Shown here: positions 51,341 through 60,663 of the stretch, one piece after another | How positions within the stretch are numbered: position 1 is the stretch's first letter | Layout of the letters: every line of letters starts with the position of its first letter | Assembly: GCA_040767925.1 (NCBI GenBank) | Contig: JAXGNN010000001.1 | Coordinates: 496,001 to 560,000, forward strand | Source: Phil1 sp040767925 | GTDB lineage: Bacteria > Bacillota > Clostridia > Christensenellales > CAG-138 | Direction of reading: 5' to 3' | Length of the DNA: 64,000 bases | The notes under the pieces: generated by a model | Told to the model about the DNA's origin: nothing | Seen by the model: the letters and a program-made list of their open reading frames with translations, nothing else | Database searches by the model: none | Made by a program: the position numbers and the translations under genes

Positions 51341-52242
51341 CATCTCATAAGCTTAAGAAAACATTGCGCGAGCGTCCGTTCTTGATAGATAATTGCTTCA
51401 CCTTGTCGGACACGGAAGCGGCGTACCTGATCGACCGGCGCGGCTATCCCGACATTGAACGCGTAATCGCGCGGGCAAAATCGAAAGTTGACTGGCCACG
51501 GGAGACGTGGCATGAGCTCGACGCGCTCGTTGAGAAGCGCTCGGGCGCGCGGCTCCGGCGCATGATTATCGAACATCACAACAAGGCCGCCTCGTTCATT
51601 CTGCGTCACAGGCGGCTTGCCGCCATCTGCCTGGTTCTGCTGATGCTGGCAGGTTTCTTTGGATTTGTGCCGGCCGGACGCGCGCTGGCGGAGCAGGTTT
51701 ATAAGGCCGTCATACGCTTAATCGATGATATTCTCGTGATATCCATGCCTAAAGATATGAGCAATAGTTCTGATTTCAGGGTTGGAGTATCGGAAAATGC
51801 CAAAGGTGTAATACTGAGCCCCAAACAAAATCAAGGTGAAGATATTATAGCATCTGAATACACAATTATAGAGTCATTTATTGCCGACACCGGAGTCACT
51901 CCTTTGATACTCACGGAGAATTGGCTGACCCTTAATCAAATTGATTATTTAACAAGTGAGCATGATGGTTGCAGCTTAATCCTTCAGTATATATCTGATA
52001 CTGGTACATTAGTTTCCACTATCCAGATATGGAATGCTTCATCTGACATGGTGGCCTTTACCAATAATGAGAGTTTTGAACTATATAATTCGGAAACTAA
52101 TATCAACGTCTATTATACTGTAGATGCAATTGACAATAGCATATATTCGACTTCACTAATTAAAGATACTGTTTTTATAGTGGCTGCAAAAGGAGACATT
52201 TCTATCGACGATATTCTCTCCTTGTATGACTTTCTTGATTAA
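51337..52242 (+). CDS. Single-pass membrane protein, candidate anti-sigma factor
   Basis: A 301-residue protein with a cytoplasmic N-terminal domain of about 92 residues, one transmembrane helix (93-111, AAICLVLLMLAGFFGFVPA) and an extracytoplasmic domain of about 185 residues that is strongly AT-rich in sequence. Coupling to the sigma gene (ATGA, GGGGAGG upstream) supports an anti-sigma role. The inside domain has no ZAS zinc motif. The outer domain, rich in I/S/T/N, has a DUF4367-like feel but no certain match. It is followed by a strong hairpin. Confidence 0.7.
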   Translation: MTSHKLKKTLRERPFLIDNCFTLSDTEAAYLIDRRGYPDIERVIARAKSKVDWPRETWHELDALVEKRSGARLRRMIIEHHNKAASFILRHRRLAAICLVLLMLAGFFGFVPAGRALAEQVYKAVIRLIDDILVISMPKDMSNSSDFRVGVSENAKGVILSPKQNQGEDIIASEYTIIESFIADTGVTPLILTENWLTLNQIDYLTSEHDGCSLILQYISDTGTLVSTIQIWNASSDMVAFTNNESFELYNSETNINVYYTVDAIDNSIYSTSLIKDTVFIVAAKGDISIDDILSLYDFLD

Positions 52243-52259
52243 AAATCGAAAGCTGTAAA

Positions 52260-52290
52260 GAAGGCTGCATTTGCACCAAATGCAGCCTTC
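52260..52290. terminator. Perfect 13-bp hairpin between converging genes
   Basis: GAAGGCTGCATTT (52260-52272) and AAATGCAGCCTTC (52278-52290). On the minus strand it is followed by TTTAC and on the plus strand by ATAATCTTT, so it probably ends both the sigma/anti-sigma unit and the secreted-protein gene. Confidence 0.65.
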
Positions 52291-52307
52291 ATAATCTTTG
52301 AAAGCGG

Positions 52308-52703
52308 TTAACTGATATAATACGTTTTTGTTGTGCCATTCGATTGGGTTTCGCCCTCGAAGTACGCATACAATCTATATGTTCCAGCTGTAAGCGTTAC
52401 TGTATCGCTAGCTCCAATCATATACCCATACCCACTATTATTTGCAGATGAAATGTATACTTCTGTATTATTGACGACCCTAAACAAAGCAAAACCAACC
52501 ATAAGTTGTTCGGGCAAACCAACTCTCGCAATTGCCCATACATCATAAGTTGACCCGCTGATTTTCGTTAACCCGCTAGATAAAGAAACAACACCCTGGA
52601 TTCCAACATTTCCGTTAACAACATTCGTTTGCGCCAGTGTCGCGCCGCCCATACATAAACACATCATCAAAACCAGGATAAGGGAAATGATACGCTTTTT
52701 CAC
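52308..52703 (-). CDS. Small secreted protein (GTG start)
   Basis: A 131-residue protein with a signal peptide (KKRIISLILVLMMCLCMGGATLA) and a mature part of about 107 residues predicted to be beta-rich (VTLTAGTYRLYAYFEGET). No family was recognised. The start is GTG at 52703, with GGAGGG seven to eight bases upstream. It converges on the sigma/anti-sigma unit and could be a target or signal for it; this is conjecture. Confidence 0.7.
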   Translation of the reverse strand: MKKRIISLILVLMMCLCMGGATLAQTNVVNGNVGIQGVVSLSSGLTKISGSTYDVWAIARVGLPEQLMVGFALFRVVNNTEVYISSANNSGYGYMIGASDTVTLTAGTYRLYAYFEGETQSNGTTKTYYIS

Positions 52704-53307
52704 AAGAATACCCTCCTATAATTATTTTTAGGTATGAACCTATTTATCATGACAGTTTAATAGCCCAAAATATGACATTTATTTTTTGTTTTTTGAATTC
52801 TTATCGAAATCTCCCATGACAAGTCAGTTCTACCGCTAGCCGCATAACACACAGGAGAGCAATTCTTATAGCTTCATAGAGAAAAACTAAAGTATTTGGG
52901 GATATTGTGTCATATTTCGAAATGCATGTTTGTCTTTTAAGCAGATATGTGCGCTGAATACTACGCAAGGGAGGTGGAAGTAAAGTGCTAGGCGGGAACC
53001 TCTCCCGCCTAGCCTCCTCATTATTAATGTTGTTCTTTTTCTGGAGGCAGTAATGCATCGAACAATTAAGATAGACCAATATTGACAGGCAACGATCACT
53101 AAAGTACAATAATCGGCGCGTTAGCTATATAAATGCAGATCAGAGTACCCGTACCGGATCCGTTCTTCGGGACGCAATCCGATATGGGATTTTTTTGCGC
53201 TTTTTATCTGGATTTTTTCCAAAACCCCCATATACCGTCGTTCTCGGTAAGTAGAGGGGAATGGAAGATTCGCAAAAATACCGTCCCTAGATAAGGAGAT
53301 TCAGGAA
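52704..53307. other. Gene-free AT-rich stretch with one strong hairpin
   Basis: No convincing gene is present. A perfect stem GCTAGGCGGGA (52987-52997) / TCCCGCCTAGC (53003-53013) with a 5-base loop is visible. A 102-codon frame on the minus strand at 52801-53109 lacks a ribosome site and family features. An AAGGAG at about 53296 belongs to the recombinase remnant that follows. Confidence 0.6.
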
Positions 53308-54151
53308 ATGCCCGTATCTGACGACGTCATCCGCCGCCGTTGCGAAATGTTTGAAAGCTATTGTAAAACCGTTCTGCGCAATTATGCCCGCGACCTCGAA
53401 CGCGCGGAGCGCAGGCGCGAAGGACACGAAATCCTCACCGACGATCCATTGCGCTATCTCGATCTTTTCGAGCAGCGCGCCGTCGAAACCGAAATCGAGA
53501 TCGACGAGCCCTACACCATTATGTGTATGGGTAAGCCCTGTGTAATCACAGAGGAAACCCTGTATAAAGCGCTTCTCTCGCTTTCAGAGTACCGCAGAAT
53601 TATCTGGCGCTGCAATGGGAAGTACGAGAAAGGCGAAAAACCCTGCTCCACGCCGCATTTCTACGAGGAGCAGCTCAAGACAATGTTCACCGATATGATG
53701 AACAGTCAACTGACGGATAGGGAGGATATTATCTCCGCGTACAAGGGAGTTATCCAGGTGCTCGCCAACAACGATGCGCTCATGACCGAGATTACCGGCC
53801 TGCAGAACGAATGCGACGTTATCCTCGAACTCATGCGGCAGATGGTGCAGGAGAATGCCCGTGCCGCGGGGGGATCAGGAGGAATATACGCGGCGGTATG
53901 GGGCGCTCATGAAGCGGTATGATGCGGCAAAAGCCCGGCTGGATGAGGTCACGCGCGAAATAGAGCGCAGGAACGCGAAGCGTGTAGCTCTTGAAGGGTT
54001 CGTAAAGGCGCTTGAGAAACGCGATAGCCTGTTGACCAAATTCGACGAGGAGCTCTGGAACGTAGTCGTGGAAAAAATGGCAGTGCGGTCAGCCGAAGAA
54101 GTCATATTTATTCTGCGGGATGGAAGCCAAATCGAATGGGAAATCGGCTGA
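53308..54151 (+). pseudogene. Sigma-like ORF fused to the C-terminal part of a serine recombinase, with frameshift
   Basis: Residues 1-95 (from MPVSDDVIRRRCEMF to LLSLSEYR) match the small sigma-like ORF of Tn916/Tn4451-type mobile elements but lack its helix-turn-helix end. They run straight into RCNGKYEKGEKPCSTPHFYEEQLK, the zinc-ribbon region of a large serine recombinase, followed by its coiled coil. A run of six Gs at 53868-53873 shifts the frame; with one G less the reading continues as DQEEYTRRYGALMKRYDAA through to FILRDGSQIEWEIG at 54151, the normal recombinase C-terminus. So an internal deletion joined two genes, and a frameshift followed. AAGGAG precedes the ATG. Confidence 0.85.
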
Positions 54152-54180
54152 TTTTCCCTTAGTTCTCTTGGTTATATAGG

Positions 54181-54209
54181 TTGCGCCCAAAATATGGGCG
54201 CAAGTTTTT
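54181..54209 (+). terminator. Terminator after the recombinase remnant
   Basis: TTGCGCCC (54181-54188) / GGGCGCAA (54196-54203) followed by GTTTTT. On the minus strand there is no T-run, so it serves the plus-strand element. Confidence 0.8.
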
Positions 54210-54262
54210 CAAATTTCCCTTGATGAAGCGACGCCCAAATGATTCGCGACCTGAAGCTATAA

Positions 54263-55384
54263 TCATGCTCCCAGTCTGTTTTTCGGCAGGTATCGCTTCA
54301 ACGTTTCCAGAAAACGGTCGATATCCGCCTCGGTATGATCCGCAAAGAGGGAGCACCGCAATACGCCTTGCGCAGCGGCGCCCACATAATTAGAATACAT
54401 CATATAGATGTTTTCCTTAAGCATATTCTGCTGGATCATCCTCATGTCTTCGGCCGTACCGACGCTGAAAGTCACGTTCGGCGACTCGGTATCTCCCACC
54501 GCGATGCCTATGGCGTTCATTTTACCTTTGATATAGGCGATGATGTGACGAAGATTCCGAAGGAGTTCCGGGTGTGCCAAAACGTAGCGCAGGCTTGCCG
54601 CGCTCATCGCGGCCGCAGCTGTCATGCCGCCTGCCGCGCCGCGCGCCGGCGGGGATTTCCACATGGCCTCGATGCAGTCCGAGGATCCAAGCGCAACCGC
54701 GCCGTAAGCGCAGAATGCTTTCGCCATGGAGCCGCCCGCAATCACGCGCTCTCTCGAAAGGCCGAATTTTTCGACGACGCCGCGCCCATGCTCGCCGAAA
54801 ACACCCAGCGAATGCGATTCATCGATCACCATCCAGCCATCGTATCTCTCGATTAGCTTTGCATACTCGCCAAGAGGAGCAACGTCCCCATAAGTGGGGA
54901 ACATACCGTCCGTCGCGATCATAGGACGCCGGCCCTGTTTCAGGTTCAGTTCCATCTTCTGCGCCAGGTCCTCAGCGTCCGCATGGCAAAACCAAATTGT
55001 CGGCTTTTGCGCGCAAGCCGCCCCGTCCCGAATGCTGTAATGCGCTTTTTCGTCGAGGAAGAGCACGTCGTAACGGTCGGCAAGCCCTTGAAGCGCCATC
55101 GAGGCAAACAGATATCCCGCAGCGAAGAACATGGCGGCTTCGCACTTGAAATAATCCGAGGCGGCTTGCTCCGCATCCATGTACGGCTTTGGAAGGCTTC
55201 CGTAATGCCGCGGGATCTGCCCAAGCGCGCCGTACCGCTCGAGCGCCTCCATCCCGACACGGATGATCGAGGGCTCCGCGCATATGCCCAGATAGCAGCA
55301 GCCCGTAAAATTGAGCACGTCACGCCCTTCGACCCTCATATGAGCGCCGCTGTTCGATTCAATTTCCAGCAGTTGCGCACGCAT
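54263..55384 (-). CDS. Alpha-oxoamine synthase-like PLP enzyme (KBL/BioF family)
   Basis: A 373-residue fold-type I PLP enzyme. Recognisable parts are NFTGCCYLGI near the start, MFFAAGYLFASMALQGL, the cofactor aspartate region MVIDESHSLGVFGEHGRGVVE, the Schiff-base lysine in AGGSMAKAFCAYGA, and MYSNYVGAAAQGVLRCSLFADHTEADID. Family members join an amino acid with an acyl-CoA (or cleave 2-amino-3-oxobutyrate). It overlaps the kinase gene by 26 bases and is last in the opp-peptidase-GH172 operon, so a catabolic role on a released amino acid is possible; the substrate is not known. Confidence 0.82.
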   Translation of the reverse strand: MRAQLLEIESNSGAHMRVEGRDVLNFTGCCYLGICAEPSIIRVGMEALERYGALGQIPRHYGSLPKPYMDAEQAASDYFKCEAAMFFAAGYLFASMALQGLADRYDVLFLDEKAHYSIRDGAACAQKPTIWFCHADAEDLAQKMELNLKQGRRPMIATDGMFPTYGDVAPLGEYAKLIERYDGWMVIDESHSLGVFGEHGRGVVEKFGLSRERVIAGGSMAKAFCAYGAVALGSSDCIEAMWKSPPARGAAGGMTAAAAMSAASLRYVLAHPELLRNLRHIIAYIKGKMNAIGIAVGDTESPNVTFSVGTAEDMRMIQQNMLKENIYMMYSNYVGAAAQGVLRCSLFADHTEADIDRFLETLKRYLPKNRLGA

Positions 55385-56357
55385 TTTTCGAGTCCTCCTT
55401 TACGTTTTGTATAAACTCCAGAACGGCTTCCCGACTTGGTATGGAAGGAACCGCTCCACGCCCCGTTACGGCAAGCGCGCCGACCGCGTTCGCGTAAACG
55501 ACCGCACGGTCGATATCATCCCCCATGATCAGCCGCGCCGCAAGCGCGCCGTTGAACGCATCCCCTGCGCCGACCGTATCCACGGCTTGCACGCCGAAGC
55601 CCGGAACGGTTCGGATGCCATCCGCGTCGCCGATGACGGCTCCGGCGGCGCCGAGGGTGGCCACAACGATTCCGATTCCTTCGCGAAGCAATTTTTTTAC
55701 CGCTGCGCGCGCATCGCCTGGCGTCTCGACGCGCATGCCTGCATAATGCGCCAGCTCGGCGCGGTTCGGCGTGAAATAACGCGCGCTCCTGAGCAGTTCC
55801 ATATCGATTTCGCCGACCGGCGCCGGATTGAGCATGACCGGAACGTCGGCTTCGTGCGCCAAATGGAGCATATGCTCGTTGACATCCCGCCGCATTTCAA
55901 GCTGGATCATCGCAAGGTCGCAAGAATAGACGGCCCACGCGGCTGCGTCGAGATTCGCCAATTGATACAGATGGTTTGCGCCGGGAACCACGACGATCCG
56001 GTTCTCGGCCCGCCCGTCCAGCATAATCATGCTTTTTCCAGTCGCAGCGCATTTCTGCACGATTACACAGCTGGCGTCGATTTTTTCTTCCTCGAGCATG
56101 CGCAGAAAACGCCGCCCGTCCTCATCGTCGCCAACAGCCCCCATCATGCACACATGCGCGCCCTGGCGGGCCGCCGCAACGGCCTGGTTGACGCCTTTTC
56201 CTCCCAGCGCGGCGCCCGAATCGATGCTGAGCATCGTTTCCCCATCCTCGGGAAATCGGGTCACATACGCAAATGTGTCCATTATAAAAGAACCCATCAC
56301 CGTTATTGTCTTTCCGGATTTCGATCTTTTCTCTATCGTTCTGTCGATATTAACCAT
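55359..56357 (-). CDS. Ribokinase-family (PfkB) sugar kinase
   Basis: A 332-residue PfkB carbohydrate kinase. The substrate block is GAALGGKGVNQAVAAARQGAHV, the second signature is VDTVGAGDAFNGALAARL with the catalytic aspartate, and NPAPVGEIDMELL and TPNRAELAHYAG are ribokinase-like. The length is slightly more than RbsK. The ATG at 56357 overlaps the GH172 stop by eight bases. In this operon it would phosphorylate the sugar released by the GH172 enzyme; ribose or a related furanose is likely but unproven. Confidence 0.9.
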   Translation of the reverse strand: MVNIDRTIEKRSKSGKTITVMGSFIMDTFAYVTRFPEDGETMLSIDSGAALGGKGVNQAVAAARQGAHVCMMGAVGDDEDGRRFLRMLEEEKIDASCVIVQKCAATGKSMIMLDGRAENRIVVVPGANHLYQLANLDAAAWAVYSCDLAMIQLEMRRDVNEHMLHLAHEADVPVMLNPAPVGEIDMELLRSARYFTPNRAELAHYAGMRVETPGDARAAVKKLLREGIGIVVATLGAAGAVIGDADGIRTVPGFGVQAVDTVGAGDAFNGALAARLIMGDDIDRAVVYANAVGALAVTGRGAVPSIPSREAVLEFIQNVKEDSKNACATAGN

Positions 56358-57465
56358 TCGGAAACAGATCCTCCAGATGAAAATAGCCGACGAGCTCGCG
56401 CCTGTCCATTGGCGGGAACGCGGGCAGGGGCAGGCGCTGCGCAACGGGCATCAGCCCGTTTCCCGGCGCGTGCGGTTCCTGCTGATACCAGTAGGCAGTA
56501 GAGGAATAATCGTCGCTTCTGTGGTTCGCGTGCCCATGCTCGATGGTAACGCGGATTGATTGATCAAACATGACGGGGTCCTCAATATGGAACCTGTAAT
56601 AGCTCACCCGCCCAGCCCAATTGTCGGTACCCGCCATGTTGATGCCGTGATACGGCGCGTTGTATACCTGCGTGGGGCACCAAGCCGTGTTGAAATAATC
56701 TTCCATACCCGTTCCGTGCAAACGCGGCGGCCAGGGTTCGTCGTCGATGAAAATCATGTCGTCGCCCTCGCCGTACCAGTTCCAATCGTCCGTAAAGCGA
56801 AGATTATGAATGTTCAGATTGCAGCCGATGTAATGCCCCTTTCCGCGGGCTTCCAGCAGGATATAGTTGTTCTCGCCCGCCAGATTGACGCCGCCGTGCG
56901 AAAAATACGCGCCGGAACATTTCTTATCGTCAATTCCAACGTTAATCTGCCGTTTGAAGCATGCATGAAAGCGCAGGGATGTATCGACTCGCCGGTCAAT
57001 CTCATAATCCACGTAATAATAGAGCTTTACCTCAATGTCGCTCTGGTTCTCCACCTCAATGCGCGCCGCGCTCTCAAATGGCATCGGCAGGAAGCAGTTC
57101 AGGGCGTTCCCATCCTGCGGACTCATCTGGAACGGCGCGGAAACATAGTTTTTGAGCATGCCGTGCCCGATGCCGAAAAAGTCCCCGAGAGGAACTTCCA
57201 CCGAAGGCGTGTCCTCATGATCCCAGAACATGCGAAGCACCATCTTGCGCGGCAGATGTTCCGTCATATACGAATTGATCAGCGGCGCCATCGTAAACCA
57301 GATATGCGTAACGCATCCGGCCTGCTCCTCATTCAAGACGCACGCACGCGCGCCCGGCTTGATGCGGATGTAATCCTCGTTTCCGCCGCTGCGGTCGTAG
57401 CTGGAACTCCGCATCCGTTTTGCGGTGCGTTCCATGCAGATGCCTCTCAGGCTCGAGCCGAACAT
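56350..57465 (-). CDS. DUF2961 protein (glycoside hydrolase family 172-like)
   Basis: A 371-residue jelly-roll protein. YDRSGGNEDYIRIKPG at the N-terminus, the block LLEARGKGHYIGCNLNIHNL, and the acidic signature DDWNWYGEGDDMIFIDDE with HGTGMEDYFNTAW are diagnostic of DUF2961. Known members (GH172) act on fructofuranosyl and arabinofuranosyl linkages. There is no signal peptide, so it acts inside the cell on imported material. The ATG at 57465 follows AAGGAGG and is two bases after the peptidase stop. Confidence 0.92.
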   Translation of the reverse strand: MFGSSLRGICMERTAKRMRSSSYDRSGGNEDYIRIKPGARACVLNEEQAGCVTHIWFTMAPLINSYMTEHLPRKMVLRMFWDHEDTPSVEVPLGDFFGIGHGMLKNYVSAPFQMSPQDGNALNCFLPMPFESAARIEVENQSDIEVKLYYYVDYEIDRRVDTSLRFHACFKRQINVGIDDKKCSGAYFSHGGVNLAGENNYILLEARGKGHYIGCNLNIHNLRFTDDWNWYGEGDDMIFIDDEPWPPRLHGTGMEDYFNTAWCPTQVYNAPYHGINMAGTDNWAGRVSYYRFHIEDPVMFDQSIRVTIEHGHANHRSDDYSSTAYWYQQEPHAPGNGLMPVAQRLPLPAFPPMDRRELVGYFHLEDLFPNG

Positions 57466-57467
57466 GT

Positions 57468-58592
57468 TTATTCCTCCTTGGCAAAGAATTCTTCCGGGTT
57501 GAGCGGTTGCAGATCCTCGGGCACGAAAAGGCCGTCCCGGGCGATCAGCTCGTCGTCGATATGGATGGTGCCGCCGCCGTGCGAAGCGTCGAGCAACAGC
57601 ACGAGATCCCAATGCAGGGCGGACGGATTGCCGTTATCCGTGATGAAATAGCAGTTTCCCAGAGCGATATGGATGCTGCCCGCGATTTTTTCATCAAACA
57701 AAATATCCCGCATGGGCTTTTTGATCAGCGGATTAACGCCGAACGCAAACTCACCCACATAGGAGGCGTTCTCGTCGATATGCAGGATTTGGTCCAGCAG
57801 TTCGGCCCGTCCCGAGCATTCTGCCTGCACGACTTTTCCCTTCTCGAAGCGCAGAGTTATGTCTTCAAGCGCCGCGCCGCGGTACATCCCCGCGCAGTTG
57901 AAACGAATCGTTCCCTCGACGCTGTCGCGCACGGGCGCCGTCATCACCTCGCCATCCGGCATATTATAGTTGCCGCAGGAGGATACCGCGCCTATATTTT
58001 TTATGGAAAAGCTTAGATCGGTGCCGGGGGCGACGATGCGCACCCGGTCGGCCCGGTTTAAGCGCTCCTCAAGCTTCTCCATGCGCTTGCCAAGCTCCCT
58101 GTAATCCACGTTGCATACGTCGAAATAATACCCGGCAAATTCCTCCGTTGGACTGCCGAACAGCTGCGCCATCGCTGCGTTCGGATAACGCAGCACCACC
58201 CAGCGCGTGCGCTCGATGCGCTCGGCAAGGACCTTGCGCATGATCTTGGCGATCTGCGGGTCGGCCTCGCCGGGAATACCTGTCAGCTCCGCCGTGTTTT
58301 CCGTCGCGTTAATGCCGATGAACACGTCCGCCTCGCGCATGACCGAGTATTCGCGCTCCGCAATCAAGCCCGCCTGTTCAGCGTCATATCCCAAACGTAG
58401 CGAGCGCTCGCACTGCATATCCCGCAAATCCAAAATAGGATAAGCCCCGACAGCGTATACCTCCTTAATTAACGCGCGCACGAGCGCAAAGCCGTCCGCG
58501 CCGTAGCATTGGATCAGTACCTTCTGGCCTTTCTCCACTTCGGTCGAATAACGCACGAGCGTATGCGCCAGGCGTTCGATTTTTCCGTTCAT
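57468..58592 (-). CDS. M29 family aminopeptidase (AmpS/PepS-like)
   Basis: A 374-residue metallo-aminopeptidase. Metal-ligand regions of the family are visible: NYNMPDGEVMTAPVRDS, YVGEFAFGVNPLI, SIHIALGNCYF and ALHWDLVLLL. AmpS/AmpT enzymes remove N-terminal residues from short peptides in the cytoplasm. The start overlaps the CocE hydrolase stop (ATGA), so the two are made together. It fits breakdown of peptides brought in by the adjacent Opp transporter. Confidence 0.92.
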   Translation of the reverse strand: MNGKIERLAHTLVRYSTEVEKGQKVLIQCYGADGFALVRALIKEVYAVGAYPILDLRDMQCERSLRLGYDAEQAGLIAEREYSVMREADVFIGINATENTAELTGIPGEADPQIAKIMRKVLAERIERTRWVVLRYPNAAMAQLFGSPTEEFAGYYFDVCNVDYRELGKRMEKLEERLNRADRVRIVAPGTDLSFSIKNIGAVSSCGNYNMPDGEVMTAPVRDSVEGTIRFNCAGMYRGAALEDITLRFEKGKVVQAECSGRAELLDQILHIDENASYVGEFAFGVNPLIKKPMRDILFDEKIAGSIHIALGNCYFITDNGNPSALHWDLVLLLDASHGGGTIHIDDELIARDGLFVPEDLQPLNPEEFFAKEE

Positions 58593-60622
58593 ATGCAGCC
58601 TCCTATGTTCACTTCGATTGCAGATGGGTATTCCCCACCAAAATAGATTCTGTTATGCGCAATGCGCGTTGCGGTTTCGCGCCCCATATCTTCCCCCGTG
58701 TTGCCGTTGATGAAAAACAGATTCTGCGCCGCCGAGCAAACCGACAGCCGCAGTCTTTCCCCGCGATCAACCGTCACACCGACGAGCTGCAGAGGGATAA
58801 TGATCCTTTCAACTTTTCCGGGCTCGAGCGGTTCCGCTTTCGTAAAACCGTTGCGTAGTTTCGCCCGCATGATGTTCTCCGCCAGCTTGAGCGAGTTTCC
58901 CTCCCGTGTCAGCAGCGATATGCGCACGATGAAATCCGTATCCGGGCAGTCGGAGGCAATATAAAGCGCGGCCTTGCTCTCTCCTGAGATCAGGACAGCT
59001 TGCCGGAATTCCTCGCTCTCAAAGCGTGCCACGTCGGAGCGCGAGTCGATTTTCCCGTAATCGCCGATCATGTTCATCTCGTTCTCGGAAGGGTCGATCA
59101 GCGACGGCGTCGGATTCACGGGATCGTAGGTGTACTCCGTATAACCGCTCTCCGTTAAGGATGTTAAAAGCGTCCCGTCGCCAAGATAGAGCTTCACCGA
59201 TTCCGAACCCGGCGGCGGCAGGCATTTCGCAAAGCGCCACGCGCGCGCCCGAAAGTCATAGAATTCCACCGTGTTTTCCGGCTGCCGCGCCAGGTCTTCG
59301 CGAAGCCAATGATCGAACCAGCGAACAAACTCCAGATCGAGATCGTAACGCAGCGCCTTGTCCCCGAAGTCAAAGCCGTTGAGCCTTCGGCGCGTGTTCA
59401 CGTTGTGTCCCCATGCACCCATAATCAGCCGGTGCGGGGCGCCGTTCGCGCGTGCGAAGCCGTATCCCTGCGTTGTTCCATAGACGTTATCGTCAAAGAA
59501 ACCGCTCAGATAAAGCGTCGGCACGCGGATATCCGCACCGCGCCGCGTCCAGTCATCCTTCTGCCAGAACGCATCATAGGTTTCGTGGGCCATCCATTCG
59601 TCGAAAAAGGGAATGCCGTCCCCGACGAGCATTCGGGGAATCTCAGCGATCGGCTTGTGGGAAAGGACTTGCGGCCAATCGTCCCTTTTCATGCGCTCGG
59701 CGCGCGTTTCCTTCCCCGCAACAGCGCTTCCCCACGCCATAAAGCCGGAAAGGAATGCGCCGCCCCGACGGGGGGCATCCCAAAACGGCCCGCCTGCGGT
59801 CACGATGCTGACCATTGCCTTGAGGGCCGGATGGCCGGAAGCCGCCGCGCACATCTGCGTATACGCGCCATAAGACGCGCCGATCATCCCGATATTTCCG
59901 TTGCACCAGGGCTGGGCCGAAAGAAAGGCAAGCGTATCATAACCGTCCTCAATTTCCGAATGGAACGGAATCCACTCCCCCTCCGATTCGAAACGGCCGC
60001 GCACATCCTGCACCACAAGCGCATAACCAAGTTTCACAAACCGCCATTCCTCGGCCGCCATGCGTAATTTTCCGTAAGGCGTACGCAGCAAAATGGCGGG
60101 ATGGGGGTCTTCCTTTCCGTCCAACGCAAGATAGACGTCCGTCGCCAGCTTAACCCCGTCGCGCATGGAAATCTCGTATGTTTGCTTGCGAATCAGGCAG
60201 TCGGAATATCGAATATTCTTCCAGAGAGATAAAGGCGTATATTCCTCGCAGCCCGGCTCGCAAACGACGGCACAGTGCTCCCTGCGCGGTGCGACACAGC
60301 CAATAATCCGTCCGTCATGCACGGCCAAATCGACCGGAAAGCCGTCGGTCTGCTCATAGAGCATATTGTCTTGCGCGCAATACTCGTACCGCGCTCCCAG
60401 GCTTTCCAGAACCCGCAGCCATTGCGCCGGAGCGGCGGCATTCGCCCGACTGATCCGCTCGATTGCCGTCCGGACGTCAAAATCCAACGGAGTGGGCAAA
60501 GCCGGATCATCCGCGGCGTTTTCAAAAAAACGCGCGCCGCGGATCACCCAGCTTCCCTCTTCGCTCAAAAACGCATCCCCGGTGAGGAGGGCGGATTTAT
60601 AGATGTTATATCGACTGAGCAT
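58589..60622 (-). CDS. CocE/NonD family hydrolase (S15-like acyl/peptide hydrolase)
   Basis: A 677-residue alpha/beta hydrolase. The N-terminal 160 residues are of unknown fold. The catalytic domain has the nucleophile elbow GMIGASYGAYTQ, the segment VVQDVRGRFESEGEW, SGFFDDNVYGT and GAWGHNVN for the acidic and histidine residues, and a C-terminal jelly-roll domain (about 520-677). Members are X-Pro dipeptidyl peptidases, cocaine esterase or amide hydrolases. The ATG at 60622 has GGAGGG. It follows oppF by 41 bases in the same operon. Confidence 0.88.
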   Translation of the reverse strand: MLSRYNIYKSALLTGDAFLSEEGSWVIRGARFFENAADDPALPTPLDFDVRTAIERISRANAAAPAQWLRVLESLGARYEYCAQDNMLYEQTDGFPVDLAVHDGRIIGCVAPRREHCAVVCEPGCEEYTPLSLWKNIRYSDCLIRKQTYEISMRDGVKLATDVYLALDGKEDPHPAILLRTPYGKLRMAAEEWRFVKLGYALVVQDVRGRFESEGEWIPFHSEIEDGYDTLAFLSAQPWCNGNIGMIGASYGAYTQMCAAASGHPALKAMVSIVTAGGPFWDAPRRGGAFLSGFMAWGSAVAGKETRAERMKRDDWPQVLSHKPIAEIPRMLVGDGIPFFDEWMAHETYDAFWQKDDWTRRGADIRVPTLYLSGFFDDNVYGTTQGYGFARANGAPHRLIMGAWGHNVNTRRRLNGFDFGDKALRYDLDLEFVRWFDHWLREDLARQPENTVEFYDFRARAWRFAKCLPPPGSESVKLYLGDGTLLTSLTESGYTEYTYDPVNPTPSLIDPSENEMNMIGDYGKIDSRSDVARFESEEFRQAVLISGESKAALYIASDCPDTDFIVRISLLTREGNSLKLAENIMRAKLRNGFTKAEPLEPGKVERIIIPLQLVGVTVDRGERLRLSVCSAAQNLFFINGNTGEDMGRETATRIAHNRIYFGGEYPSAIEVNIGGCI

Positions 60623-60663
60623 AAACCCTCCTTCCAAGGGCGGCACAGCGCGTAATTCCCATA

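Noticed and set aside
52801..53109. A 102-codon frame on the minus strand.
   Set aside because: It spans a strong hairpin and has no Shine-Dalgarno or family signal.
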